From Archegozetes longisetosus (Eukaryota; Arthropoda; Arachnida; Sarcoptiformes; Trhypochthoniidae), in contig JAEMBT020000008.1 of assembly GCA_018873245.2 (NCBI GenBank), forward strand, positions 9,421,172-9,485,171: a stretch of 64,000 bases of DNA, read 5' to 3'. Shown piece by piece: positions 47,404 through 59,618 of the stretch. The notes beneath the pieces were generated by a model. The model did not search any database, had not been told where the DNA came from, and saw nothing but the letters and a program-made list of their open reading frames with translations. Made by a program: the position numbers and the translations under genes. Within the stretch, counting starts at the first letter, position 1. Each line of letters starts with the position of its first letter.

Positions 47404-48782
47404 GTCTGCATAATATACTAGTGGTACCCTAACAGTTTTATAAATATTCTTAACCTTTTTTTAATCCATAAACAGCAGCACAATAATTTAGTATTAAATG
47501 CATCGATGCCATTATTATTGATGTAACATTTGTTATTTTAACAATAGATTTTGTTTAGATTTAATGAGTCATAATGCGTTGAAACTAAAATCTGTCGAAA
47601 ATATCAAGTTGACATAATTCAGTTACATTATTATACATTTGCACCCAATACTCGAAATCATGGAATTTAATGCTGATTAACACATGTTTATAAAGTATTA
47701 ATTGTTATTGGAATTATCACTAAAATATCAAATAAAAAAGAGATGAACCTAAATAATAATAGTATAACCAGGGGGAAGAGAGATTTGAAATCTTAATACA
47801 GTTTTTGGTTGTTATAAAAATTATAACTCTATAAAACATTATTATTGGGAAATGTCAATTTTATTTGCAGGAATAACATTAATTGCGTTATCTATTGAAG
47901 CAAATGGCAATATAAACCAATAAAATTTTTTTTATAGAAATGTTTTTTAACATGATTATTTAAATATTAGGTGTAAATGTTTGGCATTCTCTTCCTCTTA
48001 CTTTTTCTCCAGGTTACTTCCAGTTTAATGTTAATTAGTAAAAACTTTAAAAATTATATTTACTCACAAAAGACGGTTTTTGTACTTTCTCGCAGGATTC
48101 TGTGCCCTTAACTTATAATAAACTGTTAATTACAATCTACAGAGTGTTGGCTCTCAATATTTGGGATTTTGTTTTTTAATAATGTTTCAATAACTTTGTG
48201 TATAGGTATTGTAGTGGCTTAACATGCAAGCGGTCTCCGAGTATTTTATTATGCTTGTTATGGTGGTGATTTGAGCTTATATTCCTATAAATTAGTTGGC
48301 ATGAAATTGGCCACTACCTTATCAAAATTGAATTTCGACCACCTGACACCTGTTTATTTTCTCGAACTTAACATTTTGTCAAGTATCTCATAGATAACAC
48401 GCATAGTTATTTTATTATTTTGCTGTCAATATTCAACAACTTAATTATGAAATATTAGAAATAATTTTAATAAAAACTTAACTACAATTCCGTATTGATT
48501 CACTGTAAATTGAATCATTTTGTTAAATTTAAGACAAACAAGCAGTGTAAATCAGACATAAAATACTTTCCCTCGTTTCCTTCTCAATTAATACCGGGTT
48601 CTGATAACATAAATTGATTTCGTAGTTTTTCATATTTATAGATAATAATAAAAATACATTGAATTCTTGTCTAAAGAATGTACTGGCATAGATATTTTGA
48701 AGGACGAAAAACATTTTAAATAGAGCTATAAAACGATATTGCTGTTTCATTTTTTTGAGACTGTAGTCAAAATTTTGAAAAA
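47404..48782. other. Gene-free stretch
   Basis: AT-rich with no exon supported; the end forms the upstream region of the glucosylceramidase gene. Confidence 0.45.
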
Positions 48783-50798
48783 ATGTTTCAAATTGTAGTA
48801 GTTATAAGTATATTTTTGCTCCCTATTGGTATGTACTATAAAATCACAATCATATTTTAAATAAGTTTTAAAATAATTAATACAACATTTTTTAAAAACA
48901 TCATTTAACAGTATATACAAAGGACTGTGTTCTTCGAGACTTTGGGAACGAAGGGCACGTTTGCGTATGCAATACTACGTATTGTGACGATTTTGCTCCA
49001 CTTTTAAAAGAACAAGGAGTAAATGCTATTACAGTTGTTGAGACCAATAGAAAAGGAGACCGTTTTAAAAGATCATTCATAACTTTTAATTCAACTAATT
49101 CTGCAAATTCCACCATAAAACATACTATAACTATTGACAGCAGTAAACGATATCAAAAAATACTGGGATTCGGCGGTGCGTTTACTGATTCAACTGTTCT
49201 TAATTTGGCCCAAGCAAAAGAATTGGGAGATAATATAATGAAAGATTACTTTTCTGAAAATGGACTGGAATATAATATGGCAAGAATACCGATGGCTGCG
49301 TCTGACTTTTCCACTCGACTTTATACATACGATGAAACACCGGAAGATTTTGACTTAATTCATTTTAGTTTGGCCCAAGAAGATTTAGGATACAAGGTTA
49401 GTGTAAAAAATACATTTAAATAACATTAAAACATACTAAATGTAATTTTTGAATATTTTTTTCAATAAACGAAAGATACCTTATTTAAAATTAGCTGAAA
49501 AATTAAGTCCACATAAAAATTTGAAATGGTTTGGCAGTACATGGACTCCTCCATTTTGGATGAAGTTTAACGATAGTACTGGATATTATGTTTTAAAAGG
49601 AAAACCTGGTGAACAATACTATAAAACATTAGCTCAATACTTTGTAAAGTACGGCATACTATCGATAATATCTTTGAAAATATTAAGTAGTCGTTTAATT
49701 TTGATAGAAATTATAAATACTTTTAAAACATTCTATAGTAAACACTATTTAATGCTCAATATCTCTAACTTATATTAAAAATTGAATATGACTCATCATC
49801 ATTTGTAATATAAATGGAGAAGATATTTTATAAACCATGTTTTAAATGTAGATTTTTGGATGGATACAAATTGAATGGCGTTAATATATGGGGTTTAACT
49901 GTACTGAATGAACCGGTGTATAGTCAAGTAGTTAAAAATTTAATTGCGCCAAATCTTGGAATGACACCTGAAATACAGAGAGATTTTGTGAAATATGACT
50001 TGGGGCCCGCTTTAGAAAAAGCTGGATATGGACCCCAAAATTTCTCGCTAATGATATTTGACGATAATATACCGAGATTAGAGGAATATGCTGATATTAT
50101 ATTAAACGATAAAGATGCAGCAAAATATGTATCCGGCATTGCAATCCATTGGTATTCGACAAATGATCAGAATAGAGTTAATATACAAAGAACTCATAAT
50201 AAACACCCAAATTATTTTCTGTTAGCGACTGAGGCCTGTATTTTACAAAGACCTAAAATCGGAAGTTGGAGTAATGGAGAGAAATATGCTCATGATATAA
50301 TTCAGGTATAAATTAAAATTTCAATTTTTTAGCTATAACTCACCTCAAAGTTTAACTAACTATCGATTTTTAAATATTTTATAATTTTTGTTAACTGTAA
50401 AAAAGGACCTTAACTACAATGTTACTGGATGGGTAGACTGGAATATGGTTCTTGATGAACATGGGTATCCGAGAATTAGTCAATCAGTTACATTTGATTC
50501 TCCGCTTTTAATTAATCATACATCAAAAGAGTACTATAAACAACCCATGTATTACTCTATGGGACACTTTAGTAAATTCCTTCCTCCGGGTTCTGTTAGA
50601 GTAGCACTTGATGAAAACTCAAAAGTAAATAACTTGTTTTCTGTGGCTCTGATCAGACCCGACAATGCGACTGTTGTTATTGTTCAAAACAAAAATCAAG
50701 AACCGGTTGATTTAACTATTAAATCAAAACAAGGAGTAATTTCTCACACTATTTCTGCACAATCTCTACAGTCGTATATTTGGAAAAGTAATAATTAA
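48783..50798 (+). CDS. Lysosomal glucosylceramidase (GH30), GBA1-type
   Basis: Five exons with consistent phases: 48783-48828, 48912-49396, 49476-49648, 49852-50305 and 50406-50798; 516 residues, close to the usual 500-540. Exon 1 is a signal peptide (FQIVVVISIFLLPIG). Family blocks in order: the N-terminal cysteine segment VCVCNTTYCDDF, KILGFGGAFTDS, YNMARIPMAASDFS, WFGSTWTPPFWMK, WGLTVLNEP with the acid/base Glu, IAIHWYS, FLLATEAC with the nucleophile Glu, VTGWVDWNM and MGHFSKFLPPGS; the C-terminal beta domain closes with LQSYIWK. Both catalytic glutamates are present. The enzyme hydrolyses glucosylceramide to glucose and ceramide in the lysosome; secreted mite or gut variants are possible. 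Introns are 79-203 bp. One weak point is the purine-rich acceptor of exon 3 (ACGAAAG). Confidence 0.93.
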
Positions 50799-52444
50799 GC
50801 AAAATGTTATAATAAGTAAAAAACTTTAAAGTTAATTAACCAATAATTTGTTAATTTCAGTTTTAATTATTGTACTTCACATAATAAATTTATTATAAGT
50901 GTAGTTTACAAATTTTCTCATTTAGTTTCAAATTGAAAGATCAATATTTTTGGACCCCTGATTTTAGTATCATTGGATAGATCTTACTTTGCTGAGTTCA
51001 AATATATATATAAGTTATAGTCTGTCTTTCCGTTTCCGAGTTATAAGCTCCAAAAGGTTCGGAACGGCAATTAACAATTTATGCGTATTAAAGCCAAAAC
51101 CCTTTTAATATTCATATATTTAGAAAGGTCTCGTAAAGCCGAATTAGATCCGTACCATGGAGGAAGCCTCTACAGACTAATAGAAAGGCAACTAGGTCAA
51201 AAATAAGTCATGCTTAGAGCGATCGATAGCAAACCAAGTGATCCAGAGCCCGAAGTTGGGTACCAATAGACTCAGTTCAACAAAGTTAATACATCAATAG
51301 TCCACTTGACACTGTTATGTAACTGGTCTCTAAATCCAAAAACCACCAGCTTTGAGATCTAGAAGTGCTCCCAGTAGTGTTACACTCTTCCATAAACCAA
51401 AGCTCTTGAGTTCGCTGATCGAAACTCAAAGGTTAAATGGAAGATCAGCTCAGTTTAACAAAATGTCTGAGAAGTCGCTGGAAGATTTTCCAGTTCTCAT
51501 CGAGTCCGATCTCTATAGAATAGCACTGAGTACATACCAACTCAGACAAGCCCGAAGTTACTATGCTGAGCATAGTAACGAGAATGGAAGGTTCGAGATC
51601 CAATTGTGCAGTTTTATGCTTCCTTCGGGTTTAACTTCACGTGGTAGGAAGCGGGTAACACAAATGTTATATTTTTGTGGCTAAAAACGCGAAAAAATTT
51701 ATTTTTAACATAAGGTGATTTTTCCCTCATAACTCGAAAACTATTGATTTTGGTAAAAACTCCCTATAAACTTTTGTGTTCAGCGTCAAAAGACCTTTCA
51801 AATGATATGTCACTCATCAAAATCGGATGGAGCCCACTGGTCGATAGGAAAATATTGGCCTCCTTTTGTTAAATCTATATATTAAAAAAATTTATATAAA
51901 AGGTGCAAGAAATATACTTTGGTATCCTATTAAATATAAAATATTTACCACTATCGTTTCAATAGTTACATTGGTGACGATAGATCATGTATGAAATTAT
52001 TTGTCAGTGAATAAAAATTGCTTTCCAAGAAAAGTCATAATTTACTTTTGTATTTTATTATAAACATCTGTTTAGTCTTTCTCATTGTTGCTAATTTTTA
52101 ATTGACACCCAAATATGTTTAAAAAATAAACAACTGAACTTCTTAACTGCGTGATAGGATTTAATTAACTTTATAATAATTTAGCTCCTTAATATCTGTT
52201 AGTGCAATTATTTTGAAAATAGACAGTAGTTATTCTTGATAAGAAATAGATATATTAGATCATTTTATTGCATTTCTCAGAAGCGCAACTTATGTATGGC
52301 AGATACTCAGAAATTAAAACATAGACTTAAGTATAATACGCACGGGTTAACATTATGATATTTTGAGATATTGAATTGGTATGAAGGGAGGTGGAGGGGT
52401 AGAGGGCATCATTTTTTGTTCCGAAATGATGGCGCGCTAAAGAA
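50799..52444. other. Gene-free repeat-derived stretch
   Basis: 50970-51840 carries several variants of the dispersed phrase TTTAGAAAGGTCTCGTAAAG / AGACCTTTCAAATGATATG and a short palindrome, TTACTATGCTGAGCATAGTAA. The open frame 51352-51684 lies in this repeat and is not supported as a gene. Confidence 0.45.
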
Positions 52445-53090
52445 CTAGTAAGTCGTACGTCCCAGAGTTGTAAAAGTAAATTATGGTAATTTTAGCTTAA
52501 AATGTACACGGAACGGTATAAAATGTTCACTTTCATAGGGTGCGAGTCGTGCTATCCCAGCGTTTTATTCTCATGAAATTTAGTTGTACGAATTCGTACT
52601 GTCCCAGAAAAGTATAATGATTTTAGGTGATTGTTTTTAGTTTGTTACCTAAATTCTTCAGAAAACGATATAAAAACTTCACTTTCTAATGATTTGCAAT
52701 GACTCATACTGTCCTAGGATTTTTTATTGATTTTAGATGATTATTGGTTGTTTTGTGAGCTTTCTTGTTTGACTTGATGGTAATTCTACTATTTTTTTCA
52801 TGAATTTTAGAGGGTACGATAAAGTACGAGCTCGTACTGTCTCAGCTTTCTGATTGATTTTTAGGCTTATATTGATTATTTTGTGAGATTTTATGTTTTA
52901 TTTGATGAAAATCAGCTAATTTCTCATGAATTTTAAAGCGTACAAGAGAGTACTAGTCGTGCTGTCCCAGGTTTTTTGATTAATTCTAGGTAATTTTCTG
53001 AAGTATTTTAACAAATTCTTCTCAAAATGATATAAAAGTTCACTTTTTAATGAATTTTCAAAGTACAAGCTCGTATGCCCCAGCTCTGCC
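52445..53090. repeat. Degenerate tandem (satellite-like) repeat, unit about 110-125 bp
   Basis: The motif CGTACTGTCCCAG recurs in variants near 52453, 52550, 52595, 52707, 52833, 52956 and 53072, each followed in most copies by TTTTTTGATTGATTTTAGGT-like and ATGAATTTTA-like blocks. About six eroded units. Confidence 0.7.
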
Positions 53091-53850
53091 ATATACACAC
53101 TAATCACATCAAATTTTCACAAAAAAATCATTATTGTTAATATTACTGAGTTGTTCAGGTTCTAGAAATTCGTGGATGAGCCTCAAATCTGAACCCCAAT
53201 CTAAGTAATATCTTAGTGTTAATCATACAAATATTGCATTTTTTGCGAAACCTTTATTTCAGAATTTTTTCATTGTACCGGCTATTTTGAAAACTCGCTA
53301 TTTTGAACAAAATTTTTTGACAGAAGAGGGTTCAAAATAAAGAGGTTCTATTGTAGTTTAGTTTAGACTGTCTTCGTTAACCTTCAGAAATATCGTTCCC
53401 ATTGAGGAACTCATAAATTATAATAAACTTATAATAATACTCAGAATAAAACTTATGATAAGATAAATGTATTTTGGTAAATTGTAAAACTTTTCAAACA
53501 TCACACCAGCTATTGCACCAAAGAGCTATTTTGGTTTTTATTGAAAATGGCCTTAAGATATCGAGTTTTAAAAACTTTTTCAATTATACAATACACAAAA
53601 TAATACAAGGTACTAATTATGATTTTAACCTTTGATCCGTCAGAAAAACCTAAAAATCTTTGAAGTTAAGATATTTAAAAACTATTAAGATTTTGCAAAA
53701 ATTATTCCTCCAATAATATTAAAAATAACACTTTAATGCGGAAAAATTAGAATAGACTAGAAATTATTCAAAGAAATAAACTTTCAAAATTTGCTATAAC
53801 CTAAAAATCCATCTATAAAAAATTATATTAATATTATTCACACCTCAAGA
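53091..53850. other. Gene-free stretch
   Basis: AT-rich, nothing recognised. Confidence 0.4.
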
Positions 53851-54334
53851 TTAACCCTTCGTCACAACTGTGGGTTAAAATGTTCCCAATTTTGACTTTA
53901 AAAATCTCGCTAAAATCAACAGAATGTCGTCAATTCTTGAAAATTTAGCTATTCCTCAGTCATATATCTGACTATAAATCACAAAAATCCTGATTAATTT
54001 GGAATTATAACTTTATTTCAAAAAATTATTTTCTGGCAACATATCTTTGTGAGGACAGAAATTTTCCCTAATATCGCAGTGCTTTGTGTTTACTATATGT
54101 GTCGCAGCGCTGTAATGTCGCTACTAGCAATTGAACAGCTGATGACGCTGTAGCAGATAATAACTAGAATTAAATTAATTAATTAATGAAAACATTAAAA
54201 ATAAGGACTAACTTTCATTCTGAAAACATTCCGGACTAACCTGGAAAAGATATAAAGCGTGGAAGACGTGGGGTAACATTTTACCCCACAGTTAATTTTA
54301 CGTTTTCAGAAGTTAAGTTGTGACGAAGGGTTAA
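53851..54334. mobile_element. TTAA-flanked MITE (piggyBac-like), copy 2
   Basis: 484 bp between TTAA sites, with ends CCCTTCGTCACAACTG and GTTGTGACGAAGGG forming better-preserved TIRs than copy 1 (44448-44899). Direct-orientation relative of copy 1, about 9 kb away. Confidence 0.85.
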
Positions 54335-55009
54335 GTAATGCATTTTATAATAACCGTCACAACATGGATTAACATGTATAAATTTAGATATAACACGAAT
54401 TCTTAGTAAGTTTTCTAATAAAATTTTGGTGTGTACACTAGCTATATTCTGAAAAAAATATTCTTAGTATTCCTCAGAAAAAATATAAACCTCTAACGCC
54501 TTCCGTTCTCGAATTATGTTTTAAAAAATAATCAAATCAAAAATTCATACTTTGAATTCGAATAGTTCGAACATTATCGCATAAAGACATATGATAAAGA
54601 TATTAATCACAAATAAGCTTCCAATATAATATCAAGTGAAAATAAATATTTTTAGGCTGATTCCCTTGTATTTTTAGAATTTTCCTTTGTACTAAAGGTT
54701 TATCACATCTGAACTAATTGTTCTATAAATAATTCTATTGTTTAAGCTCTTATTAACATTTAATAATAGTCATTCATTTCTTAAAGGAAAACTTTTTCAT
54801 AGTTCTGATTGATTGTCAAGTAATTTTCATTAATTAAATAAAATCAAGTTTGGAAATCAACTTTAATATTACTTTTGCACGAGTATTATTATGAAATAGA
54901 AAACATACTAAACGTTTGAAATAAATTAATGCAAAATTTATTATTATTGTAAGAAATATTCATCTTTATTTATAAAATGTAAGTTATGAAAAATATTTTC
55001 GATCTACAA
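54335..55009. other. Gene-free stretch
   Basis: AT-rich, nothing recognised. Confidence 0.4.
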
Positions 55010-55525
55010 TCGTAGTACTGAGAAGGTTCCGGTCCTAGAGGTCTTTCCGAAAGATCTGTATATGTATGTGAACTTCTGTTTGAAGATCTAGACCTGAACC
55101 ACTTACACGATCTATTCTAAAGATCCGGACCTGCACCTGAATCTCAAATATATTTTGTTTATTTGAATAAAAAGTACCAATATGCGTATCAATAGTTTCT
55201 ATGCATGATTTCGCATATAGTTTATTACGTTAAGTCATTTTCTGTTGTGTTTATTAATTATGAAAGGATTAATTGACTTAATGATAGTACCGTAAATTCA
55301 CGTATGGTTCATGGATACCACTATTTGAAACTCATTAAAATTTTTATTTTCATCACTTATATTATCATTTCACGAGGTCCTAAAGTCCTGGACTGGACAC
55401 GAACCATTTTTTAAGAATCAATGTTGAATATAAACCAATATTAAGGACTAGGACTCGGATTGGACCTGAAAGGACCTCAGGTCCAGAGGTCTGAAGGATC
55501 TCAGATCCTTTATGCTCAGCTCTAT
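55010..55525. mobile_element. hAT-like MITE with GGTCC motif arrays
   Basis: Both ends (55015-55140 and 55370-55510) are crowded with GGTCC/GGACC and AGATC motifs (CCGGTCCTAGAGGTC, GGACCTCAGGTCCAGAGGTC), while the middle is AT-rich. The outer ends are weakly inverted (CTGAG at 55018; CTCAG near 55518). No transposase. Confidence 0.5.
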
Positions 55526-56080
55526 ACAAACGTTTATCATCTAAATTGCAAATTTTTATGAAAAATTGGTAAAAATTGCAAAGAGTGACTTTTACGTAAT
55601 TTTCTCATTTTCGACCCTGAAAGATAACTTTTAGAACGAACTAGATTTTTTTTTAATAGAAACAGGATATAAATGCAAAATATGTTTGTTAGGATAGACA
55701 GTATTAAAGATATTTCCCTTTAAAAATTATTTTAAGAAATCTATGTCTCTGAATCATTGAATAAAAAACCAACCGAAATTTTTTTAATTTGAAACATCTT
55801 GTGGTTTCGATTCAAGATCTATCATCTATATAGAGTCGAAAGAAATGAGCGAAAATATTAAGTTCAAATCTTGAGAGATTGCAATATAGAGACGGCTTAA
55901 GATCATAGACTCTTTTAATTACACAGGTTTTTGATATCAATGAATTTGTTAATCAAAACTCAACAAGCATTTTGTCAAGATACACAACTCTTTCATCATA
56001 AACCCTAATCACTTGACAATCATTCAAATTTGTGTCATTTATATGAATATGACTTATATGACTCAAATAAAATTTATATA
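55526..56080. other. Gene-free stretch
   Basis: AT-rich, nothing recognised. Confidence 0.4.
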
Positions 56081-56381
56081 AGGGGACATTAAAAAACGAT
56101 GTCGACACAAAATCGAGTGTTTTGCACTCCTGCCAGCCATATGTCGCTTTTGTCGTTTTTCACTATCTATTCAAATGATATCGGCACTAGTTTTGTGACC
56201 CCTCCCTATAGATTAGTAAAATCTCTTAAATGATCTTTTTGTTCCCCAATAAATGACCTTAAGGTGATGTCGCTTCCCGTCTTCCCCCTGTCACCAACAC
56301 TGTCGACCTTTGTCGTCTATGTTTACCTTTTACCGTACGCCCCGTCTGCTGGTAGGACTACATTGCTTTTGATTGTCCCCT
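56081..56381. mobile_element. Small MITE with AGGGGACA inverted ends
   Basis: 301 bp between AGGGGACATTAAAA at 56081 and TTTTGATTGTCCCCT ending 56381. The interior is less AT-rich than its surroundings and repeats TGTCG (ATGTCGACAC, TATGTCGCTTTTGTCG, CTGTCGACCTTTGTCG), possible protein-binding repeats. No coding frame. Confidence 0.6.
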
Positions 56382-57164
56382 AAGTACTACTCGCTCATGT
56401 GAAATCAACGCTTCTGGTGAACTAAGCAAAAAAATCTATTATATTTTGCTTGTTATCTGAATTTTAGTTGATAGATGGCGTTTCGAACTTACGCTGTTGT
56501 CACGCAGTGCCACTCATTAATAAAAAAAATATGAAAGGAGGATGACAAGAAATGGCCTATCTTGATTTCAAATATATTCCGATGTCAAAATATCAAGCAT
56601 GACGTGTAGTCTAAATATATAAATTTTTATGACTGGGTCATGGCGTTCACGAGATATTGACCTTTTTTGACCCCAGAAAAAAGTGAATTTTTCGTAACAA
56701 AAGAGATATCAAAAGGCTCAGTATCAAGTGTAGGTTACAAATATATATAATATTAAATATTTCAAGGTCATATAAAAGGCTAAGAGCGAAAGATAAAGTA
56801 TAATTAAAATAAAAATATAGATAAATAAATCATTCCAATTTTTCATAGTCAATGCTTTCAAACACTACACAGACTGCTCAGCGACTCTGCAGGTATATGA
56901 ATCTCAGGCTGATATCTGCCATACCCGAGAAACCAGAGAACCGTCATTATGTGTGCACAACATCCGACGGTTCTCTGGCCATTTTTGCACTGACAACAGT
57001 GCTCGAAATGGCTGCAGCACCGGAAAGTGCTCTATCTACTAAAACGTAGATAAAGTACTTTATAGAGTTCCTGTGTCGCGACCTGATCCGCCAGCGGACC
57101 GACATGTGAAACTGTGCCGACCCATTTTTGCCCTCTATTTCCGTTACGCTACGTTACTTCAAGG
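56382..57164. other. Gene-free stretch with hairpin
   Basis: Includes a higher-GC patch (56860-57130) with the strong hairpin at 56933-56978. No exon recognised; the open frames 56852-57049 and 57073-57261 have no known content. Confidence 0.4.
56933..56978. other. Perfect 13-bp stem hairpin
   Basis: CCAGAGAACCGTC (56933-56945) pairs with GACGGTTCTCTGG (56966-56978) across a 20-nt loop that itself contains the palindrome TGTGCACA. No T-tract follows, so it is not a pol III terminator. Function unknown. Confidence 0.7.
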
Positions 57165-57592
57165 TAGTGTTGATTCCGTTCCAAATTTTTTATTCAGTTT
57201 CGTTCCTATTCCGTTCTTAAAGGGAATTTTCAACCTTATTCCGTTCCTATCCCGTTCTTAAACAGAACTTTAATTCCGTTTCTATTCCGTTCTTTAATTT
57301 TAACCTTTATTTTAGCCTAAAATAAGCCATTAGACTCATAACTTAAATTTGTAAAGCTTTACAGATTTGTTTATTTTCCGATACGACGTGTTAGAGATGT
57401 TGATTTTCGGATTTTATTCCATTCCATTCATATTCAGTTCTGTTTTACGTTCTTGATTTCATTCCGTTCCGTTCCTATTCAGTTCTGTCCAATATTTTTT
57501 ATTTCAGTTCCATTCCTATTCCGTTCTTTAAGCATTTTTTAATACCGTTCCAGTTCCATTCCCGTTTCGTTCCAGGGACGGAATCAACACTA
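57165..57592. mobile_element. hAT MITE with 8-bp target duplication and TTCCGTTC arrays
   Basis: 428 bp with TIRs TAGTGTTGATTCCGT at 57165 and ACGGAATCAACACTA ending 57592. It is flanked by CTTCAAGG (57157-57164) and CTTCAAGT (57593-57600), an 8-bp target duplication with one mismatch, as in hAT insertions. Both ends carry many ATTCCGTTC-type motifs, all in the same sense on one strand. Non-coding. Confidence 0.88.
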
Positions 57593-58218
57593 CTTCAAGT
57601 TGTACTCATTGACAATCTTTTCTTGCCGAGACCTTTCCAAAAATATATAGCTTGTTGGGGAATCAATTTAGGCAATGGTCCCACAGGGTCTTGGCATCCT
57701 CCTTTTCTCTCAAACCGTGTATATACGACTTTAGTTGCTCTAAGTTATGGAGGTCAAGAACTGAGCTTCGACTTGTGTTTACGTTTCCAAACAAAAATCT
57801 TATGAGATATGAGATATGAGATATGTATTATTTTCATAATGAATGCATATTTTCAATGACACAACTTTTGGGAGAATCTAATTATTATTACGACTAAATA
57901 TGATAATAAGAAATCGATACTACTTTTTATTTAAAATTATAATTCAGCTTCATACTATCAAATAATATAGTTCTTAATTTTTTTCGTAATATCGCTGCAG
58001 GTTTTTTCGCTGCAGTTTTAGCAGTATTATCATAAAATGTAAATCAGTATAATTTTCATTTCTCACTCTTTTACGGAGAGTTCTATTTTTCAAACTTGAG
58101 AACCTTTAAGAAATCGCTTTCGTATCCTTCAGTTTGGTTTATTGATTAATGTTTGAAAGTTAGAAGTATGAAAATTTTCTAATATCTAAATAAAGATTAG
58201 TATTCTATGAATTTTTAG
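57593..58218. other. Upstream region of the gustatory receptor gene
   Basis: Contains one copy of the dispersed phrase GAGACCTTTCCAAAAATATA (57630-57649) and a 7-bp tandem GAGATAT run near 57803-57825. The first exon of the receptor should lie here or further upstream but was not identified. Confidence 0.4.
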
Positions 58219-59618
58219 GGAAAGGAATGAAGAATCTAGGATTATATTGAAAAGTATCTGTTTAGATGAAAGCTTCACTCAAATTAATGCTGAAAATTTT
58301 CAATATTCAGTTGATGTCACATTAAATGATGAACTTGTTGAAAATACAGGGCTAAATAATTTTTTCAATGTCGAATCGGCTCAATCTAATCCACAGACTG
58401 ACGAAGACGTAAACAATGAAATGCGTTTGGAGGAACCGCCGAGATGCTTACGTGAACGAATTTCAGCTTATTCTAAGTCTATGTGCACCAGAAGATTTCT
58501 AAATGAATCCCTTCTTCATTTATTCATCATTATTATAAGCATATATTTATGCATGTCCTTTTATTACATGCTAAGCATTCTATTTAGTCCTCTCCAAAGT
58601 AAAAGATTCGGATGGATTGCTATCAAGATATTAATGGATTCTATTTACTTATCAATACAAATGGTCAAGATTCTTATTGATAAGAAAAAACTGGAAGCTT
58701 TGCTTTTTAATAACAAAAATCCTATTCGAACAAACCATTCATTGAGCAATCGCAATTTAAAAATTCGTTTTACTGTTTTAATTTTAGTGTCATTACTGGT
58801 ATTCTTATATTATGCAATTGCCTTTATATTAATATTTGATGATAAGCAATTAAAAAGCAATGAAATTAGTTTTCCATACCACAAATCAATTTGTTTGCCA
58901 ATTTACTTTCTTAATCTATGCACACAAATATTCTATGTGACTAGCTGTTGGATAGTTTGCTCTCGATTTAAACATCTCAATGAACATATCCAATTTATAA
59001 CTAACAGAAATGATCGAGACCCTGAAGATTTACAAGTTTTTATCGATTGGTTCAAAGCTAACATAAAGAAAATGCAAGTTTTCAATGAAATATTCAGTCT
59101 TCCGCTTTCTTGTTTCTTTTTTACGTTTGTGTTGGCAATAATGATGGCCATTGAGGACTTGATTTATGATATCAAAGATCAAACATCCATTGTTCTGTCC
59201 GTAGACTTGGAATTTCTAATTTACAAGATAGCAGTCCTCATATACATAGTTAAACAAACAGCTGATATAAGTAGAGAATCTTCAAAAACATCGAGATTCA
59301 TGAACGAATTTTTTCTTTCGAGACAAAGTGATAGTTCGAAATCTCGTTTAAAAAAGTAAGAACTTTAAAATTACTTATTTCAAAATTATTAAATTTTCAA
59401 AATAATTTCAGATTAAATTGGTATCTAAATCTGAATATTTTTCCACTTCTATAAATGTGAAACTTCTTGGATTGATTGAAGTTAATAGTGCTTTCTTAAT
59501 ATGGATTTTCGGTTTCACGTATTCATTCTTTCTAATCTTTCATGGTTTGAATCCATATACTTCGAGTTATAAAAATAATATCACTTCTCAATTAAGTGTA
59601 TTCCATAGATATTTCTGA
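58219..59618 (+). CDS. Gustatory receptor (7TM chemoreceptor), partial model
   Basis: Main exon 58219-59355 opens after acceptor AATTTTTAG; an upstream start exon is implied. The last exon, 59412-59618, follows TAATTTCAG. The protein has an N-terminal cytosolic segment and seven hydrophobic helices, including LLHLFIIIISIYLCMSFYY, FTVLILVSLLVFLYYAIAFI, SLPLSCFFFTFVLAIMM and, in the last exon, VNSAFLIWIFGFTYSFFLIF. The last helix holds the TYSFF block in place of the GR signature TYhhhhhQF. The layout fits the large trombidiform mite GR families; ligand unknown. The frame at the GTAAGAA donor (phase 2) does not match the last exon (phase 0); one more base in the preceding A-run would fix it, suggesting a frameshift, assembly error or different donor. 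A downstream Met at residue 67 (MRLEEPPRCLRERISAYSKS) is a possible alternative start. Confidence 0.72.

Noticed and set aside
51352-51684. 110-residue plus-strand frame
   Set aside because: Lies in a repeat segment containing the dispersed phrase and a palindrome; no domain.
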